DNA from: Neonectria sp. B-13
Taxonomy: Eukaryota > Ascomycota > Sordariomycetes > Hypocreales > Nectriaceae
NCBI GenBank assembly: GCA_002682825.1
Contig: NOKP01000002.1
Location: forward strand, 2,759,063-2,823,062
Reading direction: 5' to 3'
Length of the DNA: 64,000 nucleotides
Positions 11,772 through 21,927 of the stretch are shown piece after piece. The translations under genes and the position numbers were made by a program. A model generated the notes under the pieces. That model searched no databases. It saw only the letters and a program-made list of their open reading frames with translations, and was not told the DNA's origin. The number at the start of each line of letters is the position of its first letter. Within the stretch, counting starts at the first letter, position 1.

Positions 11772-13193
11772 ATGTAAGCTTCTCTCCACATTCAGCTCTC
11801 CCAGTCCAGCCCGCTGACCCGTTCTTGGCAACCAGGCGCATCACACTCAACATATTCAACCCTCAGGCCGGGGAGCAGGACAGCCTGCTCACCCTCGAGA
11901 TCTTCCCCGACATGACCATGGCTACTCTCCGCGAGTCTATTCATGCCGAATCCACCGTCCCCGCGACCTCACAACACATCTACCATAATGGCCGCCTCAT
12001 CTCCGACGACTCCAAGACTATGGAGCAGCTGCAGATTACCGACGGTGAGATGCTGGCCGTGCATGTCCGAGATATGCGAGGTAGCACCGGCGTTCCCGAC
12101 CAGGCACCCCGACCCCAGCAGCCTCGGAGACGGGGCAACAACGAGCAAGACCCTGAACTCATCCGCCTCCAGGTCCTTGGAGATCCCGCATTGAGGCAGC
12201 AGCTTCAGAGACAACATCCCGAACTGGCTTCCGCAGTGGAGGACCCAGGTCGATTTGCCCGCATATACCATGACAGTCAAGACCGTGAGAACAGGGAGCG
12301 TCTGGAGCGGCAAAGAGAGATTGAGAGACTCAATGACGACCCTTTCAACATCGACAACCAGAGGAAAATCGAAGAGATGATCCGTCAGGAGAGAGTCATG
12401 GAGAATCTGCAAAATGCCATGGAGCACAACCCGGAAGGTATGTCGGATATCCCCACAACGTACCTCTCATATAATCTCTGACTTGCTCTCAGTCTTTGGC
12501 AGAGTCCACATGCTCTACGTCGACGTCGAAGTCAACGGCAACAAGGTCAAGGCGCTGGTAGATTCTGGTGCCCAGGCCACAATCATGTCCCCTGCTTGCG
12601 CCGAGGCTTGCGGCATCATGCGGCTGGTTGACACCCGATTTGCCGGTGTAGCCCGCGGTGTGGGAACCGCGACCATTATCGGACGCGTTCACTCTGCGCA
12701 GATCAAGATCGGGAACCTTTTCCTGCCTTGCAGCTTTACCGTGATGGAGGGCAAGTCTGTCGATTTGCTGCTTGGCTTGGACATGCTCAAGAGATATCAA
12801 GCCAGCATCGATCTCGCTAAAGATAAGCTCATCATCCAGGGCGAGGAGGTTCCCTTCCTGGGAGAGGCTGAAATCCCTAGAGAAGAGGAGACAGTCACGG
12901 AAGAACCTACTCTGCCCGGCCCTTCAGGAACGAGCATCGGGCAGCGTTCGGGAGCTGTGATACCGCCAGATGCGCCGCAACAACAGCCTCCGGCCGCACC
13001 ACAACAGGCAGCCCCTCCTGCACCAGCTCCTTCTGTGGCGCCGGCCCAACCGCCAGCCTCGAGGCCCAACTTCCCACCCGAAGCCGTCGAAGGTCTCATG
13101 GCTATGGGAGCCACTAGGGAACAGGCTCTTCAAGCCCTGCAAGCGGCAGAGGGAAACGCTGACGTGGCCGCCAGTCTCATCTTCTTCTCGTAA
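11772..13193 (+). CDS. DDI1: Ddi1-like ubiquitin shuttle / retroviral-type aspartic protease
   Basis: Ddi1 binds ubiquitin chains and the proteasome and cleaves ubiquitinated clients. Model: exon 1 ends 11773, exon 2 11836-12437, exon 3 12493-13193, giving 434 residues. The start codon is itself interrupted: A and T lie in exon 1, the G is the first base of exon 2 (donor GTAAGC, acceptor CCAG). The protein then begins MRITLNIF. Domains: ubiquitin-like fold (about 1-80), helical domain (about 120-200, [14 protein letters not shown] at the junction), retropepsin-like protease with catalytic motif VDSGAQATI near residue 222, a Pro/Gln/Ala-rich linker, and a C-terminal UBA ([20 protein letters not shown]) ending at the stop. 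All catalytic features are intact. Convergent with RRP8. Confidence 0.93.
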
Positions 13194-13529
13194 TCTGGGA
13201 CACTTGGAATGGCATTATGAATAGCATGACAGGGGATCAGGACAAGGACGGAAGTTCAGAGTTTTGGAGTCGTGAGGCGGATGATAATTAGATACGGGCT
13301 CTGGACAGCTCGTGGCGACGGGTGGATAGAGGAATGGCTCGGCCCGCGCACATGCGGAGAGATTACATTTGCTTTTCTACTTTGCTCGCATCAAATAACT
13401 TATAAGAGAGACCCCCTTTTTCAGACAAACCCAGACAAACCAAGAAAAGCCATGCCAGTGCACCGTTTGAGGCGGGTATTCGTCGTCGTGGAGCTAAATA
13501 CAGTACCGCCCAGAAAACTAAGCCCCCTT
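13194..13529. other. DDI1/RRP8 3' intergenic region
   Basis: 336 bases between convergent stops. No coding frame or RNA gene is visible; it should contain both polyadenylation regions. Confidence 0.5.
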
Positions 13530-15032
13530 TTATCGGATTTTGTAGAGGCAGGGCTTCAGGACGGAAGCTTCGTTCACCTCCGACTCCTCATCAATGGCAT
13601 CTATCTTGCGGATGATGGGCCTTCTCCCCTTGGGAGGCTCTTCCGGCTTCACTCCCTTGCCCTTGGTCGGCGCTGCGCCCTTCATAAAGTGCATCTTGAC
13701 AAACATCTTGTTGGACAGATCGATCGCCTCGCGGTCGCCCTGAAGGACGAACCCCCGGGACTTGAGCACCTCGACAAAGGCGGACACGTCCGTCTCCCGG
13801 CGGCGGTCATCCTGGCCGTCTACCTCGACGGCTAAGTCCTCGTTGTTGTTGTTGTTGTTGTCGCCGTCGTCACCGGTGCCCTTGCCCTTGCCCTTCTGGA
13901 TCTTCTTGCGGTTCCCCACGCTGTGGCTGACGGGCGCGTTCTTTCTGCGGATGGGACCGAAGCGGCTCTTGATCTCGGCCACCCAGAGCTCACCCTTCCA
14001 GTGCAGGATGCGGTAGGCCTCCTCGACGAAGTCGACCCAGTTGGTGCCCATCAGAGCCAAGCAGAAGACGGCGACATTGATGGAACCGTCCTCAAGGGGC
14101 AGGTTGGCGATGTCGGCCTTGATGACGAATGGATTGGGGCTCTGGAGGTCGAAGCTCTTGACGGTAATGCGAAGCTTCTTGCCGTCGGCCTTGAGGGCTT
14201 CGCCAAGGCGGGCGTCTCCGCACCCGAGGTCAGCGATGGTGCAGCGCTGGACGGTTCGGGGCAGCACCGTCCGGGCAAGGGACAAGGGCGGCGCGCCGGA
14301 GCGCTGCTTGCCGGGGGCGCGAACACGGCCGCGGGCGCGGATGTCCTTGAGGAAGCTGTCGACGGGGTTCTCGGGCCAGACCTTGACCTGGCGGCGGAAG
14401 CCCTCGTGGTACTCTCCGAACATCTCGGGGGACTCGGCGAAGAGCTGGTAGGCCTCCTCGGACGGGCGCGTGTAGAGCGTCTCGTTGAGGTGTCGGAACC
14501 GCGCCGAGATGAGCTTTTCTCTCATGGCCGCTTGGAGGGGGGTGAGCTTGGGAGCGGGAGGTGCGGCAGGGGCCTTGACGACGGTTTCGCTCTTTGCGGC
14601 TGAGGCAGGCGAATCTGAGGCGGCCTCGGCATCGTCTGTGGGCTTTTGCTTCTTGTCCTTCTTGTCCTTGGTCTTCTTCTGCTTGGGCTGGGCCTCACCC
14701 TCCTTGTCGCCCTCCTTCTCACCCTCCTTCTCACCCTCCTTCTCACTCTTCTTGTCGCCGCTTTCGTCCTGTTCCGCGGGGGCCTTCACCTCCCCTTTGC
14801 CGTCCTTCTTCTGCCGCTTGGCAGCCTTGTCGGGTTTGGGGACATTGGTCTTCTTGCCCTCGATGACGGATTCCCACAGGTCGGCGACCGTCGAGGCCGT
14901 GACTTCTTGGGGTGCAGCAGCGCCAGCCCGCTTGCGCTTCCTTGGTTTTGAGCCGGGCGTTCCCTTTCCCGCAGACTCCTGTTCGGGCTTGAGGCTGTCC
15001 GCCGAGACGGACCATCCTGGTACAGCAAACAT
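13530..15032 (-). CDS. RRP8: Ribosomal RNA-processing protein 8 (25S rRNA m1A methyltransferase)
   Basis: Single exon, 500 residues. Rrp8 is the nucleolar SAM-dependent enzyme that makes the N1-methyladenosine of helix 25.1 in 25S rRNA and assists early pre-rRNA cleavage. The N-terminal third is a charged, low-complexity Lys/Glu tail with tandem GEKE/GDKE units; the conserved part starts at KLTPLQAAMREKLISARFRH. SAM motif I is IADLGCGDARL near residue 267, followed by NVAVFCLALMGTNW and the family C-terminal end LKPCLYKIR. Six AAC codons (13842-13859) put a polyasparagine insert into the methyltransferase domain. Longer than yeast Rrp8 (392) because of the tail and insert. It pairs functionally with NOG1 in large-subunit biogenesis, but the two are not adjacent. 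Confidence 0.95.
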   Translation of the reverse strand: MFAVPGWSVSADSLKPEQESAGKGTPGSKPRKRKRAGAAAPQEVTASTVADLWESVIEGKKTNVPKPDKAAKRQKKDGKGEVKAPAEQDESGDKKSEKEGEKEGEKEGDKEGEAQPKQKKTKDKKDKKQKPTDDAEAASDSPASAAKSETVVKAPAAPPAPKLTPLQAAMREKLISARFRHLNETLYTRPSEEAYQLFAESPEMFGEYHEGFRRQVKVWPENPVDSFLKDIRARGRVRAPGKQRSGAPPLSLARTVLPRTVQRCTIADLGCGDARLGEALKADGKKLRITVKSFDLQSPNPFVIKADIANLPLEDGSINVAVFCLALMGTNWVDFVEEAYRILHWKGELWVAEIKSRFGPIRRKNAPVSHSVGNRKKIQKGKGKGTGDDGDNNNNNNEDLAVEVDGQDDRRRETDVSAFVEVLKSRGFVLQGDREAIDLSNKMFVKMHFMKGAAPTKGKGVKPEEPPKGRRPIIRKIDAIDEESEVNEASVLKPCLYKIR

Positions 15033-18002
15033 CTTTGATGAAGCCGGGGATTGAAGGTTGTCTATGTGATTTAAGTCTTCGTTGGTGTTGGTTGTGGTTG
15101 CGGTGGTGACTTTTCTTCATCTGATTTTTTTACACATGCGTCCCGAAAAGGCAATCGGGTGCGCAGGCGCAGGTTGGTCTAGAGTGGTCCGTGCACGTGC
15201 AGGCTGGTGCGACTTCTGTGGTGCAAGCTCCTCTCCATGGGTTAGGAGTATCAACGACATCTCTGTTGAAACTTGAGATTGAAAATAAATGTGATTATCT
15301 CGGAGATTAATCTGACAAGCTTTCAAGATAATTAGGTTGGTTTAATTTAAAATCCGCCAAGAACGGACGTTGTATAGCAAGTGAAGCGCTGGGAGGCAGT
15401 AATCTGGGCAGGAACTGGTTAGGTATGAAAGAGAGAAACGGTCGCCGGGTTGATGTATTTCTAAAATGGACGTTACGCCTCTTCCCATAAATCGACTCTA
15501 TACCATACTTGTGGCATGATGGTTTAAAGTTGAGCAATACATGCCTTTGTTGACGCTTCTCAGTGGAAGAGCTTGGCGTGGTAAACCGCCTGGGTCTTGG
15601 AACGTGTGTTGGGATGATCATGGGCTCCTATCTCATAGACTGTTCGCTATCACGAAAACCCTAGAATTGTACTCTTTGACTGAGCTTAGAAGCAATTCCA
15701 AGGTCGCATCTAGCCGAGATCTTAAAGCAAAAATTTCAGTATCCGTTGGAGCAGCGGGTAGTCCACGGCGCTCTGAGCATACACTCCGTCTCAGTTCACC
15801 ACTATTTGGTTAAACCAAGAACGTGACATTTAACGCGTCTAGTAAGCGCCTGAAGCTAGAACAACGAACTCCCAGCACCAGCTTACCGGGTAGCACTTTC
15901 GCCTAGAACCCTTGCTGTCGCGATTATAGCTATTTCTTCTGTTCGAACAATATGCGAATTTGACTCTTGTCTTTTCTTGTTACGATAAGTATGGAGCAAA
16001 GCAGGTAAAGAAAATAATTATGAAAAGGCTTTGGTGTATGCAATCAACAGTATAGGACTAGAAGCGAAGGCAACCCGTACAATATGGACTTGATTCGCAA
16101 GGGAGGTTGGGTATGAACCTAATCACTATATGGCCGGACATTGAATCGATGACGTTTAGAAGAGGGGCATGCCGCGTCCGGAGATACTGCTTCGCTATAG
16201 GCAACTGGCCTTTCCATCTCCGAACGGGTCGGGGTTGACTAGTCCCTTGAACGGCGATGATTCCCAACTCGCTGGTTGTGGCACCGGATCTCACCGTGCA
16301 TCCGAGATTGTACGAACATGCACCGGGAAACTTCTCATCGGCCATAGATAAGAAGGCATGCGACTAGCCGCCGGCACCGAGAGAGGCCGTCCCCGGGGCC
16401 GTAGCCGCGACACTGGGAGACTGGTGACGGGTAGGTTGGCGAAAGCCGTGTCTCCTCTCCTGCAGAGCATTTGTCTTGAATGACTGGCGGAGTGACAATT
16501 CGGTATTGGTCCCCCACTGCTTATGTGGATGACAGGCTGCGGTGCGTGCGAGATAGCTGCAGCAGGGACTGTAAAGTCAACTGACACGAGTGGTGATGCC
16601 CATGCTAGGGGCCGCCTTGGCCTCGAGACAACGAGGAGGGCGAGGCGGCTCTCAGCCGAGGATTGGCTAGAGCGTCGGAAGCGGTCACACTGGTTCGCCC
16701 CAAGAACATGCCCCGACCCGCGTGACTGTGCTATTTAGGACTGCGGATGCATGCAGGGGTTCACATATAGTGGGTATCAAGACGAGATGCAGAGCAGAGT
16801 CGCATCGACACGGGGATCAGAATGATGACTCTCGAGAGGCATCGCAAGCGGGAGACCGCGTCGGTACCGGATATAGCAGGACACAGGGACTGTATAGCCA
16901 CCGACCCCAGTGCCGATCTTCAACGGCGTCAACTCTTCGAGGGGTACAATAGTCCGGTCTGATGCACGATCCCGGGGCATTGGCGTGGCTTCCCGCGAGC
17001 AACCACGCACTGGGCGTTTCGTCCGAACACGAAGCGCAACTCTAACTCATGTTTGGGGCCCGTACCGACGGCGGTGGCGGCCCGGTCGTGGAGGTTGCCG
17101 GGCAAGCACGTTGACTCAGAGAACAGTGATGAGCAACCGCACAAGGCTATAGTAAGGCCTGGGTGAGGTTTGACTCTTGATGGAGACTTAGCCGTGTTGC
17201 TGGCGAACGGTGTGGCGGACCTAGCGGTCAAGAAGACGACGGTTAGATAGGAGTCGCCCCGGGATGGAAGCCAATACCGCCCTGCAGTAATGGCGTCTGT
17301 ACGTCAGAATACCATGCCCCAACTAAACCAGCTGAATGCTGTGACACATTGCCTAACTTCCTCTATTCCAGGCAGACAGAGAGGGCTCGTACTCGTAGAA
17401 CAGTCCAGATACGGACAGCCCTTCAGCGGCGCCAATTTGCCACAGCATCGTCTACATGGTAGCCACACCTGCATGAAATAGGACGGAACAGACACGGCTT
17501 TCCCCAGGCTGAGAGTGCTGAGCGGGTCCTAGACCCATCCACATGTCCATGATCATGATTAGGGGCTGGAGGGCGGAGAGGGGAACAATGGATCAATGGG
17601 CACCTCGCTCCCGCAGCAGAGAAACGGCGTCTCGGCAGCAAGCTGCAGGCTCACAGCATATTGGAAGGAGGCCTCGGGATGAGGTGGGTTGATGAGCCAC
17701 CCCTGCACAAGCTGGCGATGAGGCAGAGATCCGACCAAAGGATATATGCCGGGCTAGATGAGAGAGTTGCGCAAGGGCAGTGCCTTTGATTTTCGTACCG
17801 TCGTGAGAGACATGGCATGCGGGCAAAGGGACCTGGGGATGTGCGCGAGACGAGCGTTGTGCAACACTGTGTAATGTTTGTGTTACACAGCGGCTTGGCT
17901 ACAAGCTGCATCAACTGCGTCTGGGCGACCAAGGCAAGGGTGAGGGAGATGGGTACTTGTACGGATAGGCACGGGATTGGCACTGAGTCTGGTCTGGGCA
18001 TG

Positions 18003-18063
18003 GGGGTGTTGGGAGTTGGGAGTTGGGAGTTGGATGTTGGGCGTTGAGTGTTGGGTGTAAGTT
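18003..18063. repeat. GGGAGTT/GTTGGGT minisatellite
   Basis: Imperfect tandem units of seven to ten bases (GGGAGTT, GTTGGGC, GTTGGGT) run through this stretch of intergenic DNA. Confidence 0.7.
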
Positions 18064-18330
18064 GTGGGCTGTGCTGTGGGAAGAGTGGGAATGTGTCAGA
18101 CAGGCAACCTACCGAAATGGAGATGTTCTGTGAGCCTCGAGCTTTGTGGCTAGCGTAAACAAGGACGAGGATGAGGGCAAGGACGCAGAACGCAGGACTC
18201 GGCGTGGTATAGCGGAGCACGGGCGCAGGAAGGAGGAGGACGAGGAGGAGGACGAGAAGGCATCTGGCGGTGGTTGATGGTTGATGGCGATGATGATTGG
18301 CAATGGTATTGGCAGTGATAATGCTAGTAG

Positions 18331-18377
18331 GGATGGTCGTAGTGGTTGTGGTCGTGGTCGTGGTAGTAGTGGAGGTG
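18331..18377. repeat. GTG/GTC-type trinucleotide repeat
   Basis: A GGT/CGT/AGT trinucleotide run; read on the minus strand it gives a polythreonine block, which is what keeps a long but doubtful frame open there. Confidence 0.7.
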
Positions 18378-19145
18378 TTTCTGCGAGGCTTCGGTTCAGA
18401 TTGCCATGGTGTCATAATCGTACAACAGGGAACGAGGGTTGCTAATAAGGTTTGCAGATGTTCGGATGCTCCGACGGAGGAAGGAGCGGGCCATGGTCCG
18501 AGAAGCGCCCGAGTGAGAGCCGGCCGTGTAGTAGGGTTCGGGACTCGCTCCGCCGGCCCCCTAACCCGCAGGGGTCTACAATACGGACATTGAACGGGAC
18601 TTGAGGGAGGGTACGGGAAGCAAAGCAAGAAAGGCTACTCGTCATTGAGCCCCCGGATTGTTCAAAGAGGATGTTGAAAAAGAAGGGGTCGGCTACGGTA
18701 GGTGAGGAAGCGGAGGAGACTAGTGGCTGGCTGCAGGGCGAGTTGCTTTTTGAGGCTTGAAGGTGCAGCAGCCTCGCGTATGGTAGGTAAATAGTGGATG
18801 GATGGCTACAAACTGTGCAAGATCGAAACCCTGTCCAGAGCCAGTACCGTACGAATACAGCGGGGACAAGGTTAGGGCGGATGCATGACTATAGTGGCGG
18901 ATCACGCCGCTGTTTCAGTGTCTGTGGTTTACGATGGAGGACCGGCAGCCTGACATGGACTGTCGCCGGTTAGCAGGAACTTTGCTTGTAGGGCTGTAAC
19001 TTAATCCCTAGGGTGGGATATAGCAGAAGGGGGTGTTGGATCATGGGAAGAGGGAGAGGGAAAGGGAAAGGCAAAGGGAAAGGCGTTTGTGTGCGTGTAA
19101 AGCATTGCATCACATAAACCTGCACCCCCGCATCAATAGAGCTGG

Positions 19146-19176
<31 letters not shown>

Positions 19177-19177
19177 C
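19146..19177. repeat. (TAC)n microsatellite
   Basis: About ten uninterrupted TAC units in intergenic DNA, a likely length-variable locus. Confidence 0.85.
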
Positions 19178-19301
19178 ACTCGAGCGTGGGAGACCATGGG
19201 CCAGGAAAATGCGTCAATAGAGGAAGAGGGAATGCAAATGATGAGTGGATGGATGTGAGAGAGGCAGAAAGGGTAGCACGGCGGCACGACATTGCCACCC
19301 A

Positions 19302-19334
19302 TCTGCAATCTGCAATCTGCAATCTGGAATCTGG
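19302..19334. repeat. AATCTGC tandem repeat
   Basis: Four to five copies of a seven-base unit (ATCTGCA, last copies altered to ATCTGGA) in intergenic DNA. Confidence 0.75.
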
Positions 19335-21180
19335 GCCCGTCTAATTAGTCCTTCTCCATCCATCCGTTCATCCTCCTCTCTTGTCAATGCTACGCATGCG
19401 GGTTGGTTCGTAACCCGGGGCCTTCAATCCACTCCCACGTTAGGATGGACGCAGGCGCGGCGATTTTAGGGGTCTTGGCTTTTGCACTTGTGTACTGTGA
19501 TTGTGCCGAACTGTTTTTCTTTTTCTTCCCCCAACCAACGGGCGGCTAATTACTGTACTCTGGACGCACATTGCACCCGTGGTCCATTGCCAGATGAGAG
19601 GCTGCACCTAACTACTACGTAACGTAGCCTACCTGGATCCGCATTTCGATGGCGGACCTCGGTTCAGTGAGCGAAGGTGGTGTGCGTGAGGTGTGTCTGT
19701 GAAGGTGTGTATGGTAGACCCTTTCCTTGGGCTACCGTGCACCAACCTTGTCTAATGCGTCCCTCCCCAAGGTCAGGAAATGGCGTAGGGATTTTGCATC
19801 CAAATTGGATGGAGATGTAGATGGAAGCCCTGTTGGTTTTGGAGATAGAGGACAGTCGATGCTCTGTATGTAGTCTACGGATACTTCGTGGTTCGTTCCA
19901 AATACGCCCGTTGACCAGACGTTATAGGCCCACATGTTAATTACTTAGTAGATGCCGGCCTTTCCCCCCTCCCCCACTACCACCAGCGGATGGACTGGAC
20001 GGTTTCGTCTCTGTCCCTTGTCCCTGTCAATGCCATTGGCCTCGTCTTTGTTTCCTTTCGATCTGGAGTTTGCAGGCATTCGGTATTCGTACTGTAAGCA
20101 GGTAGCCAGCCAGCCAGCCAAGCCGTCCACCCACCCTCGTTGCTTTACCCTTGTCTGGCTGTGGTCTTTGGTGACACCCACCATCTCGTCTCGTCGGTTG
20201 GCCGGCTACGAACACAGCCAGCTCGCACTCACACCCAATGCCCTTGATCAGATCTCGCGCGGCCTTTGCTTTTGTGTGTTTGTCGGTGTCGGTGTCGGTG
20301 CCCGGCCTCTGGGTCTTCTTCCTTCTCCATTCTCCCTCTCGTTCTTCCTTCTCACTCTTCCACTCCCTTTTTCTCTTTTTCTTTCCACCGCTTTCTCTCT
20401 TTCATACCGTCCATCCACAGCATCAGCAGCAACGACAAGGACGTAGCCATCACCATCCCCTCTCCTTTTCACGCCGTTTTGCTTCGCTTGGTCCTCCAAC
20501 TCCACTCCTCTCCTCGTCGAACCCCCCCCCCACCTTACCTGACCTTGCCTTAGCTAGGGCCAGCTACTTCGTGCACTACCGACCCGAAACCGCCGTGCAA
20601 GGTAGGGACGTCAGTTAGGCTTTTAGCTGTTAGCTGTTAGCCGTAAGCTGCTTGCTAGCTCTTGGCTGCCAATTGCCGCCATCATCACCAGCGCCCCCCA
20701 CAGTGTAAACCCTTCACCATACCATTTCCATCCTCATTTCCATCTCCATATCCACCTACCGTCCATCGCCTAGCTGCCTCGCACCGACCTTGTCACTTGT
20801 CCACCACCACATCCATGGTCCGCTAGCTATCTGCGGCAGTCTTGCACCTTAGCTTTAAGCCCGCCTGCTTTCGCTTTTACTCGCTGGCATCCAATTCATT
20901 CATAGTCACCTTCACCACACGCACCCTTTATTAGGTCACTTATCACACACAGTCCTTCTGTTTCTCTCTTGTTCACTCACGTTACTACTTTTCCCACCTC
21001 GCTCTGACGTTGAGCTACCGGACTGACTACCGGACTCCCTACCTCTGTCTACCTACCCGTCTACCTCTTTTGGCCACTCTTGCCCGGCATCCTCCCCTTG
21101 CACAACAATTGCAACTATTCGTCGGAGATTCGACCCGCTCTCTGTCGAGAGAGACAAGAGACAAGAACCCAGACACAGAC

Positions 21181-21240
21181 CACAAACACACAAGACAAGA
21201 CACGCACAGACAGACAGACACACCACAGGCACACACACAG

Positions 21241-21272
<32 letters not shown>

Positions 21273-21289
21273 GGAGAGGGAGAGAGAAT
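21181..21289. repeat. Compound CA/GACA/GA microsatellite in a leader region
   Basis: ACAC-rich and GACA units pass into an uninterrupted GA run at about 21254-21270. It lies 650 nt before the zinc-cluster start codon, within the probable promoter or 5' leader. Confidence 0.8.
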
Positions 21290-21396
21290 CAAGAACCTGC
21301 CCTCCCCCAAACCCTTGCTTCTGTCGCTCCGCTGGTGCCCACTGCCCCGGCCCCCGAGCTGGATTGGTAAACCGCCGACCATCGAGTTACACCACC

Positions 21397-21876
21397 ATGT
21401 TTCACTCCCTCCAGGAAGCTTCCTTATACTACTAGACAAACCTATCTTGGCCGCCGCTGTATCGCTACTCTCCATTTCCCGCATATTATCCGCCCACACC
21501 TTCCCTCTAGCCTAGATCTTGCTCTTCCCCCGGTATCCGGCCCCGTCTCCCGACCCGTATCATCCGCCATCTCAGCTCTCTTCGTCGCCTTCCTGTCTCG
21601 GCCTGCCATCTTCGTCCCACGCCTTTTTTTTTGTTGTTGCCGGCCCTCTCGCTCTCGCTCTCGCTCAATTCCAATTACGCCGTTCATCATATCTTTCTCT
21701 TGACTAAGTAGAGACTCGAATTGCCTTCTCTCCACCTTTCCCGCTTTACTTCCTTCTCTACCTCGCTTCCGCGAGCGCCGAAACTCTGCCTCGGCCTCGC
21801 CGCTTTCTGTCTCGATCCGGCACATCAGCAAGCATGATGTGAATCTGCCAATTGCATGCAGATCTGTATGAATTAA
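21397..21876 (+). promoter_or_regulatory. Three short upstream ORFs before the zinc-cluster gene
   Basis: If this DNA is transcribed as 5' leader, it holds at least three small ORFs: 21397-21435 (12 codons, MFHSLQEASLYY), 21834-21842 (ATG ATG TGA) and 21856-21876 (MQICMN). The last ends about 50 nt before the main ATG. Upstream ORFs of this kind usually lower translation of the main frame. The transcription start is not known, so their presence in the mRNA is inference. Confidence 0.35.
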
Positions 21877-21927
21877 GACCTAGCAAAAGCTGCAAACCAC
21901 GGCTCGCAACATCCCCATATTGCCGAC

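Larger units (their letters stand above)
15033..21927. other. Long gene-free region with AT-rich island, microsatellites and pyrimidine-rich leader DNA
   Basis: 6.9 kb without a supportable gene. The part from about 15280 to 16080 is clearly richer in A and T than its surroundings. From 16100 to 17700 I see only short, non-coding-looking frames. From 17800 to 19350 several minisatellites occur. From about 20200 to 21900 the plus strand is dominated by C and T and includes a CA/GA compound microsatellite; this looks like the promoter and long 5' leader of the zinc-cluster gene at 21928. A 325-codon open frame on the minus strand (17651-18628) is made of simple repeats and is not called. Confidence 0.6.

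Noticed and set aside
13923..14603. 226-codon frame antisense to RRP8
   Set aside because: It mirrors GC-rich codons of a real gene; same explanation as the SSC1 antisense frame.
17651..18628. 325-codon open frame on the minus strand with two leucine-rich hydrophobic stretches
   Set aside because: It opens with TTG, lacks an early ATG, and is built largely from trinucleotide and heptanucleotide repeats (polythreonine, TPN units). No domain or splice partner is seen.
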